Shown here: one piece after another, positions 1-7,818 of the stretch | Position numbering within the stretch: the first letter of the stretch is position 1 | Layout of the letters: each line of letters begins with the position of its first letter | Source: Sinomonas cyclohexanicum | GTDB taxonomy: Bacteria; Actinomycetota; Actinomycetes; Actinomycetales; Micrococcaceae | DNA length: 64,000 nucleotides | Direction: 5' to 3' | Assembly: GCF_020886775.1 (NCBI RefSeq) | Contig: NZ_AP024525.1 | Coordinates: forward strand, 744,001-808,000 | Notes under the pieces: model-generated | What the model was told of the DNA's origin: nothing | The model's input: only the letters and a program-made list of their open reading frames with translations | Databases searched by the model: none | Position numbers and translations under genes: made by a program

Positions 1-1693
1 CGTCGTGGACGAGGCACACTGCATCTCCGACTGGGGCCACGACTTCCGGCCGGACTACCGGCGCATCGCCTCGCTCATCGGGGAGCTCCCGGCCTCCGTC
101 CCGGTCCTCGCGACCACCGCGACGGCCAACGCCCGGGTGGTACGCGACATCGAGGAGCAGCTCGGCGCGGGTGTCCTGACCCTGCGGGGCGCCCTGGGGC
201 GGGAGTCGCTGCGCCTCGGCGTCCTGCGCCTGCCGGATGCGGGCCACCGTCTCGCGTGGCTTCTCGCCCATCTCGAGGAACTGCCGGGAAGCGGCATCAT
301 CTACACGCTGACGGTCTCCGCGGCGGAGGACACCGCCCGGATCCTCTCCGAGGCGGGCCACCGAGTTCTCGCGTACACCGGCAAGACGGACACCGAGGAC
401 AGGGAGCGGGCCGAGCAGCTGCTCAAGGACAACGAGGTGAAGGCCCTCGTGGCCACGAGCGCGCTCGGGATGGGCTTCGACAAGCCGGACCTGGGCTTCG
501 TCGTGCACCTCGGCGCCCCGTCGAGCCCCGTCGCGTACTACCAGCAGGTCGGCCGCGCGGGCCGCGGCGCCGCGAACGCCGACGTGCTGCTGCTGCCCGG
601 GCCCGAGGACCGCGATATCTGGCGGTACTTCGCCACCGCCTCGATGCCGGACGAGGCCAAGGCGCACGCCGTCATCGCGGCGCTTCAGGAGTCGGGGCGG
701 GCCCTGTCCACGGTGGCACTCGAGTCCCTCGTCGAGCTGCGGCGCACCCAGCTCGAGCTGCTCCTCAAGGTCCTCGCGGTGGACGGCGCGGTGGAGCGCG
801 TGGGCGGCGGGTGGCAGGCCACCGGCCTGCCCTGGGAGTACGACGCCGAGCGGTACGCCCGCATCGCCGAGGCCCGCGTTGCCGAGCAGGACTCGATGGT
901 CGTGTACGAGGAGACGGCCGGATGCCGCATGGAATACATCACGAGCGTGCTGGACGACGAGACCGCCGCCCCGTGCGGGCGGTGCGACAACTGCGCGGGC
1001 CGCTGGTTTCCTGACAGCGTCGACCCCGGGCTCCTCGACCGCGCCGGGACGCAGCTGCGCCACCCCGGCATCCCGATCGAGGCCCGTGCCCAGTGGCCCT
1101 CGGGCATGGACAAGCTCGGCGTCTCGGTCAGGGGCAGGATCCCCGCGGATGAGCAGCTCGCCGAGGGGAGGGCGCTCGGCCGCCTCACGGACCTCGGCTA
1201 CGGCGGGCCCCTGCGCGAGCTCTTCGCCGCCGGCGCGCCGGACACGGAGGTCCCGCCCGCGCTGGCGAGGGCCTGCGTGGAGCTGCTGTCCTCGTGGGCC
1301 CGTGGCGATGCGGCGGCGGGCGCGTGGAGCGGTGCAGGGCGGCCGGCCGCCGTCGTGAGCGTCCCGTCGGCGACACGCCCACAGCTTGTCGATTCGCTCG
1401 CGCGGGGCATCGCCCAGGTGGGCCGGCTGCCGTACCTCGGCGCGCTCGAGCGGACCGAGGCCGCGCGCCCCGGGCAGGGCGGGGGCAACAGCGCCTTCCG
1501 GCTCGCCGGGGTCTGGGCCGCGTTCGACGTCGGCCCCGACCTCCGCGCCGCGCTCGCCGATGCGGAGGGACAGCCCATCCTGTTGGTGGACGACCTCGTG
1601 GACAGCCGGTGGACGATCACCGTTGCCGGGCGGCTGCTGCGCAGGCACGGCGCCGGGTCCGTCCTGCCGATCGCGCTGGCACAGGCCGGATAG
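1..1693 (+). CDS. recQ: RecQ-family ATP-dependent DNA helicase with C-terminal phosphoribosyltransferase-like domain (5' end missing)
   Basis: The gene enters from the left edge in frame with base 2; the visible part is about 563 residues. It opens on helicase motif II (DEAHCISDWGHDFRPDYR). It continues through the second RecA domain to motif VI (YYQQVGRAGRG near residue 180) and a four-cysteine zinc site (a Cys 12-14 residues before CGRCDNC, near 310-330). These are the hallmarks of RecQ 3'-5' helicases, which unwind recombination and repair intermediates. The last about 110 residues look like a PRPP-type fold, with an acidic loop (ILLVDDLVDSRWT) near the end. Actinobacterial RecQ paralogues often carry such a tail; its role is unknown to me. 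Walker A lies outside the window. No gene follows for 100 bp. Confidence 0.93.
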   Translation, partial: VVDEAHCISDWGHDFRPDYRRIASLIGELPASVPVLATTATANARVVRDIEEQLGAGVLTLRGALGRESLRLGVLRLPDAGHRLAWLLAHLEELPGSGIIYTLTVSAAEDTARILSEAGHRVLAYTGKTDTEDRERAEQLLKDNEVKALVATSALGMGFDKPDLGFVVHLGAPSSPVAYYQQVGRAGRGAANADVLLLPGPEDRDIWRYFATASMPDEAKAHAVIAALQESGRALSTVALESLVELRRTQLELLLKVLAVDGAVERVGGGWQATGLPWEYDAERYARIAEARVAEQDSMVVYEETAGCRMEYITSVLDDETAAPCGRCDNCAGRWFPDSVDPGLLDRAGTQLRHPGIPIEARAQWPSGMDKLGVSVRGRIPADEQLAEGRALGRLTDLGYGGPLRELFAAGAPDTEVPPALARACVELLSSWARGDAAAGAWSGAGRPAAVVSVPSATRPQLVDSLARGIAQVGRLPYLGALERTEAARPGQGGGNSAFRLAGVWAAFDVGPDLRAALADAEGQPILLVDDLVDSRWTITVAGRLLRRHGAGSVLPIALAQAG

Positions 1694-1721
1694 TGAGTGT
1701 GTGACGCACGACACGTCACGA

Positions 1722-1742
1722 AATGATCACGGAATGATCACG
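1722..1742. promoter_or_regulatory. Two direct repeats AATGATCACG in a promoter region
   Basis: AATGATCACG occurs at 1722-1731 and again at 1733-1742, an 11-bp period, so both copies lie on the same face of the helix. Each contains the palindrome TGATCA. The pair sits 53 bp before the GTG of the downstream secreted protein, in an AT-richer patch between two genes. This looks like a regulator binding site. No regulator is identified. Confidence 0.4.
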
Positions 1743-1794
1743 TTTCGGTAGGGTGGGTGTGGACCACTGCCCGTGACAGCCAGGAAGGGCCCTC

Positions 1795-2769
1795 GTGAGC
1801 CTATTGGCCCCACCGATCGCCCGACGCTTGGCGATGCTTGCCGCCTTGGTGGGTGCAGTGGGCCTCTTCCTCTCGGCGGTCCTCGTCCAGGACGCCGGGC
1901 CAGCCGCGGCGTCCCCGGCGGTGCCGAGCGCCTCCGATCCGGCCACGCCCACTCCGAGTCCGGCCCCGTCCTCGAAGGCGCCAGCCGCCGCGCCTCGTGC
2001 GGCTCAGGTGAGCCTCGAGCGCGCCGACTGCGACACGGCGAGACTTGTGGCGAGGACCGACGCGGGCGTGACGCTCGCCCATCGGGTCGCTGACGAGTCG
2101 GGTCAGGTGGCCGCGTCCGGGACGTTCGTCGGGTCCGCGGACCTGACGATCCCGCTCTCCACGGGCCACGACTATACGGCGAGCGTGGCCGACCCGGCCA
2201 GCGGCGCGCCCCTCGCCAGTTCGGCGCCCGCGAGCCTCCGCGACGCGTGCACGGTCTCGGTCGCCCCCGACGCGCCGGGGTTCGTGGACCCCTGCGGCGC
2301 CGAGCGGGACGTGGTCCAGGTGCCAAGAGTCATCGGGGTGGACTACCGCGCCGGGGGAACGGTCCTGGCCCCGGGGGCCAACGTGGCCACGGGGACTGTG
2401 ACAGTCGTGGCGGTCGCCCGGCCAGGGTACGCGTTGGTTGGCCCCGCCCAGTGGACCCACACGTTCACCGTGGACCCGTGCCTCGCCGCGCCAGAGCCCC
2501 CCGCGCCGGCGCAGGCCGCAGCGCCGCACGACCAGGGCCTCGCGATCCCGTCGCCGCCAGGCATCCAGTCGGAGCAGTCGGTTCCCCCGAACGCCACGGC
2601 CGCCGCCCCGGGGGCGGCCGGGCCCCCCCGTGAGGACCCCGCGGTCCGCGCTGACACCCAGCCCGCTGTCCAGGCATCCGTGGGCGCGCCCGGCCCGCTC
2701 GCGTGGGGCATCATGATCGCCCTCGCCCTCACGGGCGGCGTCGTGTTCTGGCTCAAGACCCGGCACTGA
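1795..2769 (+). CDS. Secreted, membrane-anchored Ala/Pro-rich protein of unknown function
   Basis: 324 residues from a GTG start preceded by AGGAAGGG at about 6 bp. The N terminus has two Arg and a hydrophobic stretch (residues 12-30) ending near Ala-Ala-Ala-Ser, a Sec signal peptide. A Pro/Ser/Thr/Ala-rich linker follows, then a region with three cysteines (about 147-225), a second Pro/Ala-rich low-complexity linker, and a C-terminal transmembrane helix (about residues 300-318) with a short basic tail. This is the plan of a cell-surface stalk protein. No LPXTG sorting signal is present, so the helix itself would be the anchor. I do not recognise the family. It stands alone, with its own promoter region and a strong terminator. 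Confidence 0.7.
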   Translation: MSLLAPPIARRLAMLAALVGAVGLFLSAVLVQDAGPAAASPAVPSASDPATPTPSPAPSSKAPAAAPRAAQVSLERADCDTARLVARTDAGVTLAHRVADESGQVAASGTFVGSADLTIPLSTGHDYTASVADPASGAPLASSAPASLRDACTVSVAPDAPGFVDPCGAERDVVQVPRVIGVDYRAGGTVLAPGANVATGTVTVVAVARPGYALVGPAQWTHTFTVDPCLAAPEPPAPAQAAAPHDQGLAIPSPPGIQSEQSVPPNATAAAPGAAGPPREDPAVRADTQPAVQASVGAPGPLAWGIMIALALTGGVVFWLKTRH

Positions 2770-2806
2770 AGGCCCGGCGCTGGGAGGGCCAGGTGGCCGC
2801 AAGCAA

Positions 2807-2849
2807 CGAGGAACGCCCCCGGTCAGAGACCGGGGGCGTTCCTCGTTTT
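2807..2849. terminator. Strong intrinsic terminator shared by the surface protein gene and tRNA-Ser
   Basis: A perfect 17-bp stem (2807-2823 with 2829-2845) closes a 5-nt loop and is followed on the + strand by TTTT. It lies 37 bp after the stop of the upstream + strand gene and 4 bp beyond the 3' end of the minus-strand tRNA, so it can serve both directions. Confidence 0.88.
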
Positions 2850-2853
2850 CACG

Positions 2854-2945
2854 TGGCGGAGACGGGGGGATTTGAACCCCCGGTCCAAGTTTCCCCGGAC
2901 CCTTCATTAGCAGTGAAGTCCATTCGGCCGCTCTGGCACGTCTCC
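2854..2945 (-). tRNA. tRNA-Ser (anticodon GCT)
   Basis: Read on the minus strand the gene begins GGAGACGTGCC and ends in the matching acceptor strand, discriminator G and an encoded CCA (2856-2854). The anticodon stem CTTCA/TGAAG encloses CTGCTAA, giving anticodon GCT for AGC/AGU codons. A long variable arm (class II tRNA, 92 nt with CCA) and GTTCAAATC in the T arm confirm serine. Confidence 0.96.
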
Positions 2946-3016
2946 TTGCTGTCGCCAGCCTGACAAGCGTACCGAGAACCATGGGGGAGCGCAAAAGCGC
3001 CTTCCGAGTCTCAAGG

Positions 3017-5185
3017 TCAGCGGAGCGTCCCCGTCAGCGCCCGCCACAGGAAGCTCTGGCTCCGGGCCTGCAGGGCTGCCGCCTGCCGGTTGTCGCTCGC
3101 GCCGGCGTGCCCGCCCTCGAGGGCTTCGTGGAACCACACGTTGGGGATCCCCATGGCCTCCATCCGGGCGGCCATCTTCCGCGCCTGCACCGGCCCGACC
3201 CTGTCATCCGAGGTCGCCGTCCAGATGAACGTGTCCGGATACTCCACGCCGTCGTGGAGCAGGTGGTACGGGGAGAACGTCTTGATGAATTCCCATTCCT
3301 CGGGATTGTCCGGGTCGCCGTACTCCGCGATCCACGAGTACCCCGCGGAGAGCTTCGTGTACCGGCGCATGTCCAGCAGCGGCACGCCGCAGGAGATCGC
3401 GCCGAAAAGCTCGGGGTAGTGGACCAGCATGTTCCCCACGAGGAGCCCGCCGTTGGACCCGCCCGAGCAGCCGAGGTGCTGCGGTGAGGTGACATCCCGC
3501 CGGATGAGGTCCCGCGCCACCGCGGCGAAGTCCTCGTACGCGCGGTGTCGGTTGGCCTTGAGTGCGGCCTGGTGCCACGCGGGGCCGTACTCGCCGCCGC
3601 CGCGGATGTTCGCGACGACGTACACGCCGCCCTTCTCGAGCCACGACCGCCCCACGGTCCCGGAGTACGCCGGCGTCCGGGCAATCTCGAAGCCGCCGTA
3701 GCCGGAGAGCTGCGTGGGCGCGGTGCCGTCCAGCTCGAGGTCCTTGGGCCCGATCTGGAAGTACGGCACCCGGGTGCCGTCTGCGGAGGTGGCGAAGTGC
3801 TGCTCGACCTCGAACCGGGATTCGTCGAAGAACGACGGCGCGCGCTTGACGTCCGCATGGCCCCCACCGAGGGTGCCGCGCAGGAGGGTGGCGGGGGTGA
3901 GGAAGCCGGTCACGACCAGCCAGTAGTCGTCCCCGGCCTCCGGGTCCTCGTCGTCCACGGCGTAGCTCTCGACGAGATGCAGCGGCGGGCACGCGTCGAG
4001 CACGGACTGCGACCACGCGCCGTCGTGCGCTCCGTCGGGTCCCGCCACGGCCGGCGTGAGGATCCGGATCTCCGAGGAGACGTCCCGCAGGAGGTTGAGC
4101 ATGAGGTGGCTCTTGGTCCAGGACCACGACTGCAGCGAGGTGTGCTCGTCGGGCGCGAACAGCACGGTCACCGAGCGGGAGCCGCCCATGAAGGCCTCGA
4201 AGTCGGCCACGAGCAGCGAGCCTCCCGGGAACACGGTCCCGGTCCCATCAGTGCCCTCGAGGGCCCATTCCCGCTGCGGCCGGAACAGGATCCACTCGCG
4301 GTGCAGGTCCACGTCCACGTCGGTGGGCACGGGGATCGGCGCCCACGCCCCGTCGCGCCACACCGAGTGCTGCACGTCGAAGAAGCTCATCCTGTCGCTG
4401 ACGATGAGCCGCTCGAACCCGGGGGTATCGTCGAACCCGCCGCCAGCCATCATGTGCTCGGCGGGGACCTCGTAGATCACTTCGGCGTCGGCGAGATCAG
4501 TGCCGCGCGGCAGCTTCCGCACGATCCGGGGGTACGAGGACGTTGTCACCGCGTCCTCCCCGAGCGTCGAGGAGACGATGAGCGTGTCCGCGTCGAGCCA
4601 GTCCACACCGCCCTTGGCCGCGGGAAGCGCGAATCCGCCCTCGGCCGGGGCAATGAAGGCGCGCTCCTCGACGTCGTACTCGCGCACGGCGGCCGCGTCG
4701 CCGCCATCGGGGGAGAGCCGAACCATGCAGCGGCGCCACGAGACGCCGTCGGCCGGACGCAGGAAGCCCGCCCCGCCCCACACCCACTCGGTGCCCTCGG
4801 CGGCGGCGAGCGCGTCGACATCAAGCACGGTCTCCCACTCCGGCGCGTCCGTCACATAGGACTCCCAGCGGGTGCGGCGCCACAGGCCCTTGGGGTGCTC
4901 GGCGTCGCGCCAGAAGTTGTAGTACCAGTCGCCGCGCTTGGTCACCATCGGGATGCGGTCCGTGGAGTCCATGACTTCGAGGATGCGGGCCTCGAGCTCG
5001 GGGTAGTCCCCGGTCTCGAGCAGTTCCTCGGTCCGGGCGTTCTGCTCGCGGACCCACGCGAGCTGGTCCTGGCCGTGGATGTCCTCGAGCCAGATGTTCT
5101 CGTCGACGGGTTGGTCCGCGGGAGCGGGGGAGACCGGCGCGAGCGTGGTCGTGTCTGCGGCGGGCTCCGGCGACTGGGCACTCAT
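3017..5185 (-). CDS. S9-family prolyl oligopeptidase
   Basis: 722 residues. The C-terminal third has the alpha/beta-hydrolase catalytic triad of the S9 family: nucleophile Ser in GCSGGSNGG (near 560), Asp in TSDDRVGP (near 655) and His in EGGHAGAS (near 690). The N-terminal part matches the seven-bladed propeller that gates access to the active site. Such enzymes cut short peptides after proline or basic residues. There is no signal peptide, so it should be cytosolic. ATG start chosen at 5185; the gene is divergent from the FAD-binding protein gene. Length is normal for the family. Substrate preference (prolyl versus oligopeptidase B-like) cannot be told from the sequence. Confidence 0.92.
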   Translation of the reverse strand: MSAQSPEPAADTTTLAPVSPAPADQPVDENIWLEDIHGQDQLAWVREQNARTEELLETGDYPELEARILEVMDSTDRIPMVTKRGDWYYNFWRDAEHPKGLWRRTRWESYVTDAPEWETVLDVDALAAAEGTEWVWGGAGFLRPADGVSWRRCMVRLSPDGGDAAAVREYDVEERAFIAPAEGGFALPAAKGGVDWLDADTLIVSSTLGEDAVTTSSYPRIVRKLPRGTDLADAEVIYEVPAEHMMAGGGFDDTPGFERLIVSDRMSFFDVQHSVWRDGAWAPIPVPTDVDVDLHREWILFRPQREWALEGTDGTGTVFPGGSLLVADFEAFMGGSRSVTVLFAPDEHTSLQSWSWTKSHLMLNLLRDVSSEIRILTPAVAGPDGAHDGAWSQSVLDACPPLHLVESYAVDDEDPEAGDDYWLVVTGFLTPATLLRGTLGGGHADVKRAPSFFDESRFEVEQHFATSADGTRVPYFQIGPKDLELDGTAPTQLSGYGGFEIARTPAYSGTVGRSWLEKGGVYVVANIRGGGEYGPAWHQAALKANRHRAYEDFAAVARDLIRRDVTSPQHLGCSGGSNGGLLVGNMLVHYPELFGAISCGVPLLDMRRYTKLSAGYSWIAEYGDPDNPEEWEFIKTFSPYHLLHDGVEYPDTFIWTATSDDRVGPVQARKMAARMEAMGIPNVWFHEALEGGHAGASDNRQAAALQARSQSFLWRALTGTLR

Positions 5186-5306
5186 GGCGCTATCTTTCCA
5201 CGCTCCTGCCTCCTCTGCGCCCCTCTGTTCCCTCTACTCTGCTGCCTTCGCTCCGCTGGGCTTTCCGCTCCACTGGCCGACCGCTCCGCGGACTAAGCTC
5301 AACCCT

Positions 5307-7316
5307 ATGGTTCGGGGAGGCAGGCTGCGCGTGGCGGTGGTGGGCGGCGGCCCGCGCGGTGCCTCGGCGGTCGAGCGGCTCCTCGCGGTGTACGCGGGGC
5401 GGGCCGCGGCGCAGTCTGTGGACCAGGCTGCGCGCGACACCGCCGGGTCGCCCCCTCGGCTTCCGCGCCTCGAGGTCACCGTCTACGACCCCTACGCCCC
5501 GGGCCCGGGCAAGGTCTGGCGTACGGAGCAGCTGCGGCTGTTCCTCATGAACACACAGTCCTTCTATCCCACGCTCATCCCGAGCGAGCCCGGCCTCGCG
5601 GCCCCGCTTGCGGGCGGCAGCTTCGACGAGTGGCGCGCCGCGCAGCGTGCGGCGATCGAGGACGGGACGTCGGGGCTCGGCTCGGAGGAGCAGGCCGAGC
5701 TGAAGGGCCTCGAATCCCGCGACTTCCCGCCCCGCGCCCTCTATGGCCGGTACCTCGCGGACACATGGGGCGCACTGCTCGCCGCCGCTCCGCCCGGCGC
5801 CACCGTCCGCCACGTCGCCGCGGAGGTCGCCCGCGTGGGCCGGACCCCTCACGGGTTCGCCGTGACATGCTCGAACGGCCGCGCGCAGGAGGCGGACGCC
5901 GTCGTGCTCGCCCTGGGCCACGTGCCGGCCCAGCTGGGCCGTGAGCAGCATGCGCTCGCCGACGCCGCCGGCCGGCTCGGCCTGCACTACCTCCCGCCCG
6001 CCGCGCCTGCGGACGTGGACTGGGATCAGCTGCCCGCCGGCGAGACCGTCCTGGTCCGCGGCATGGGCCTGAACTTCTTCGACGTCATGGCCGCGCTCAC
6101 GATCGGCCGCGGCGGCCGGTTCTCCGAGGGGCCGGACGGTCGCCTCGACTACAGTCCGTCGGGCCGTGAGCCCCGCATCGTCGCGGCGTCGCGTCGCGGC
6201 GTCCCGTACCGCGGCAAGGCCGAACTCGACGCCTACTACGCGCCGTCCATCCAGCTGCGCTGGTTCACGCGCGAGGCGGCGCTGGCCCCGAGGCGCGCAG
6301 GAATCCAGCCGTCCTTCGATCAGGACCTCTGGCCGCTCCTGCACCGGGACACGCTCTGGGCGTACTACGCGACGCTCGCGCGCGTCGAGCCCGCAGCCGT
6401 TTCCGAGGGGTTCCTGGGCGCGCTGTCCGCGGCGCTCTCGGTGGAGGGCCCCGGCTGGGAGCCGCAGGCCTCGAAGGCGGCGCACGACGGCGTGGTCCCT
6501 GCACGGCGGCTCGACCTCCGTGCGCTCGGCGCGCCGCTGGCCGGCTGGCATGCCCGCGACCGCGCGGACCTCGACGACCGCGTTCTGGCGTACCTGGACG
6601 AGGACGCCGCCGGCTCTGCCCGCGGGGAGGACGACCCGGTCAAGATGGCCATCGCGGCCCTGCACCGCGGCCGCGCCGTGCTGAAGGAGGCCGTCGCGGA
6701 CGGCGGGATCACCGAGGCCTCATGGGTCTCGGGCCTGCGCGGCTGGTTCGAGGGCCTCGTCGAGGGGCTCGCGAGCGGTCCGCCCGCCGAGCGGATCCGC
6801 CAGCTGGCCGCGCTGGTGCGTGCCGGCGTCGTGAGCACCGTGGGGCCGGAACCTCGTTTCTCGATCGACCGCACGGGACCGGAGGGGCCGGCGTTCATCG
6901 CGTCCTCGCCGTGGGTGGGCGGGCCGGACGTGCGGGCACGGTGGCTCGTGGAGGCGCTCGCGCCGGCGAACGTCATCGCGCGCGCCGACTCGCCGCTTGT
7001 CGCGGGGCTGCTCGCGGACGGCCTCGCGCGGCCGCGGTTCCTCGCTGGCGCCGACGGTGTGCCGCTGCCGGCCTCCGGCCTCGACGTGTCCGCGCCGCCG
7101 TACCGCGCGCTGGACGTCAACGGCCAGCCGGTCGAAGGCCTCTACGTGCTCGGCCTGCAGCTTTCCGCGGTGCAGTGGGGCACGGCGATCGCCGCCGAAG
7201 CACACCCGTTCGCCGCGCCCGGCGAGGCGCACGACGGCGCCCCCTACCCGAGCGCGCAGCGCACCCTTCGCGACGCAGACGCCATCGCGCGGGACATCCT
7301 GAGGGTCATCTCCTGA
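5307..7316 (+). CDS. FAD/NAD(P)-binding protein (NAD_binding_9 type)
   Basis: 669 residues from the ATG at 5307. The reading frame stays open upstream to 5079, but that part lies over the divergent peptidase promoter and has no dinucleotide-binding motif. The protein starts RLRVAVVGGGPRGASAVERL, a clear GxGxxG Rossmann loop, and shows the acidic YDPYAPGPGKVW motif near 65. It resembles the large FAD-NAD(P)-binding proteins of actinobacteria related to HpnW- and ornithine-monooxygenase-like folds. The C terminus (YVLGLQLSAVQWGTAIAAE) is the usual closing FAD contact. Substrate unknown. Its stop codon lies inside a 14-bp tandem repeat array. Confidence 0.85.
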   Translation: MVRGGRLRVAVVGGGPRGASAVERLLAVYAGRAAAQSVDQAARDTAGSPPRLPRLEVTVYDPYAPGPGKVWRTEQLRLFLMNTQSFYPTLIPSEPGLAAPLAGGSFDEWRAAQRAAIEDGTSGLGSEEQAELKGLESRDFPPRALYGRYLADTWGALLAAAPPGATVRHVAAEVARVGRTPHGFAVTCSNGRAQEADAVVLALGHVPAQLGREQHALADAAGRLGLHYLPPAAPADVDWDQLPAGETVLVRGMGLNFFDVMAALTIGRGGRFSEGPDGRLDYSPSGREPRIVAASRRGVPYRGKAELDAYYAPSIQLRWFTREAALAPRRAGIQPSFDQDLWPLLHRDTLWAYYATLARVEPAAVSEGFLGALSAALSVEGPGWEPQASKAAHDGVVPARRLDLRALGAPLAGWHARDRADLDDRVLAYLDEDAAGSARGEDDPVKMAIAALHRGRAVLKEAVADGGITEASWVSGLRGWFEGLVEGLASGPPAERIRQLAALVRAGVVSTVGPEPRFSIDRTGPEGPAFIASSPWVGGPDVRARWLVEALAPANVIARADSPLVAGLLADGLARPRFLAGADGVPLPASGLDVSAPPYRALDVNGQPVEGLYVLGLQLSAVQWGTAIAAEAHPFAAPGEAHDGAPYPSAQRTLRDADAIARDILRVIS

Positions 7317-7359
7317 AGGTCGCCTCCCGGAGGTCATCTCCTGAAGGTCATCTCCTGAG
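7304..7359 (+). repeat. Four tandem 14-bp units spanning the stop codon of the FAD protein gene
   Basis: Units at 7304-7317, 7318-7331, 7332-7345 and 7346-7359. Units 1 and 3 are identical (GGTCATCTCCTGAA), unit 4 differs in the last base and unit 2 at five positions. The TGA in unit 1 is the stop codon of the upstream gene. A diverged pair of similar 14-mers lies at 60041-60068. Confidence 0.85.
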
Positions 7360-7361
7360 GG

Positions 7362-7562
7362 CTAGAGGAGGCAGGCCTCGTGGGTCTCGCCCACCGGCAC
7401 CGCGGGGGAAGCCGCGACGCTGTAGTGGGTATGGCTGACGCGTGTCACGAGGATCCCGTGGCCATTGGCGAGGGCGACGGGCCTGATCGTTTCCTCCGCG
7501 GCGCTGAGGAGGGAATCGCGCACGCCAGCGCGCGGGATGGAGACGGTGATGTGGTTGGTCAT
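7362..7562 (-). CDS. Small hypothetical protein (66 aa)
   Basis: 66 residues from the ATG at 7562, beginning MTNHITVSIPRAGVRDSLL. The frame is open further upstream, but this start is preceded by AAGAGAG and then by a perfect palindrome, so initiation at 7562 is preferred. No cysteines outside the tail, no membrane segment. The product looks like a small beta-strand-rich cytosolic protein. I do not recognise it. It converges with the FAD protein gene 45 bp away. The operator-like palindrome suggests it is regulated and real rather than a chance frame. Confidence 0.55.
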   Translation of the reverse strand: MTNHITVSIPRAGVRDSLLSAAEETIRPVALANGHGILVTRVSHTHYSVAASPAVPVGETHEACLL

Positions 7563-7575
7563 GGCGGACTCTCTT

Positions 7576-7597
7576 GCTTGGAATACGCATTCCAAGC
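7576..7597. promoter_or_regulatory. Perfect inverted repeat, candidate operator of the 66-aa ORF
   Basis: GCTTGGAAT (7576-7584), a 4-bp spacer, then ATTCCAAGC (7589-7597): a perfect 9-bp dyad, 14 bp upstream of the ATG at 7562 and AT-richer than its surroundings. Position and symmetry fit a dimeric repressor site. No regulator gene lies next to it. Confidence 0.6.
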
Positions 7598-7748
7598 ATA
7601 CTTGCGCTTCTTCCCCCTCCGGAAACGCGATCTGGTGGTGTGGCGGGCCGCGCGGTGGCGCTGGCCCTGTTCTGTTTGTTAGCACATGATTGTGAGGCCA
7701 CGATCGGCCACCGCGCAAGTCCCACGGTCCGACACCCGGGAACGCGAA

Positions 7749-7784
7749 GCGGCGGGTGGCTTCCGTGGGGAAGCCTCCCGCCGC
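7749..7784. terminator. Hairpin terminator after the nuclease/nucleotidase gene, followed by a GCCGTCGTGC arm
   Basis: Stem 7749-7764 pairs with 7769-7784 (16 bp, one mismatch, 4-nt loop), 35 bp downstream of the minus-strand gene that stops at 7819. The right arm runs directly into CGTCGTGCGCG, the constant outer sequence of the hairpin family seen at 21898, 57138 and 60082. Here the matching left outer arm is missing. Confidence 0.7.
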
Positions 7785-7818
7785 CGTCGTGCGCGAGCTG
7801 GCTGGGGTCAGTGACGGA

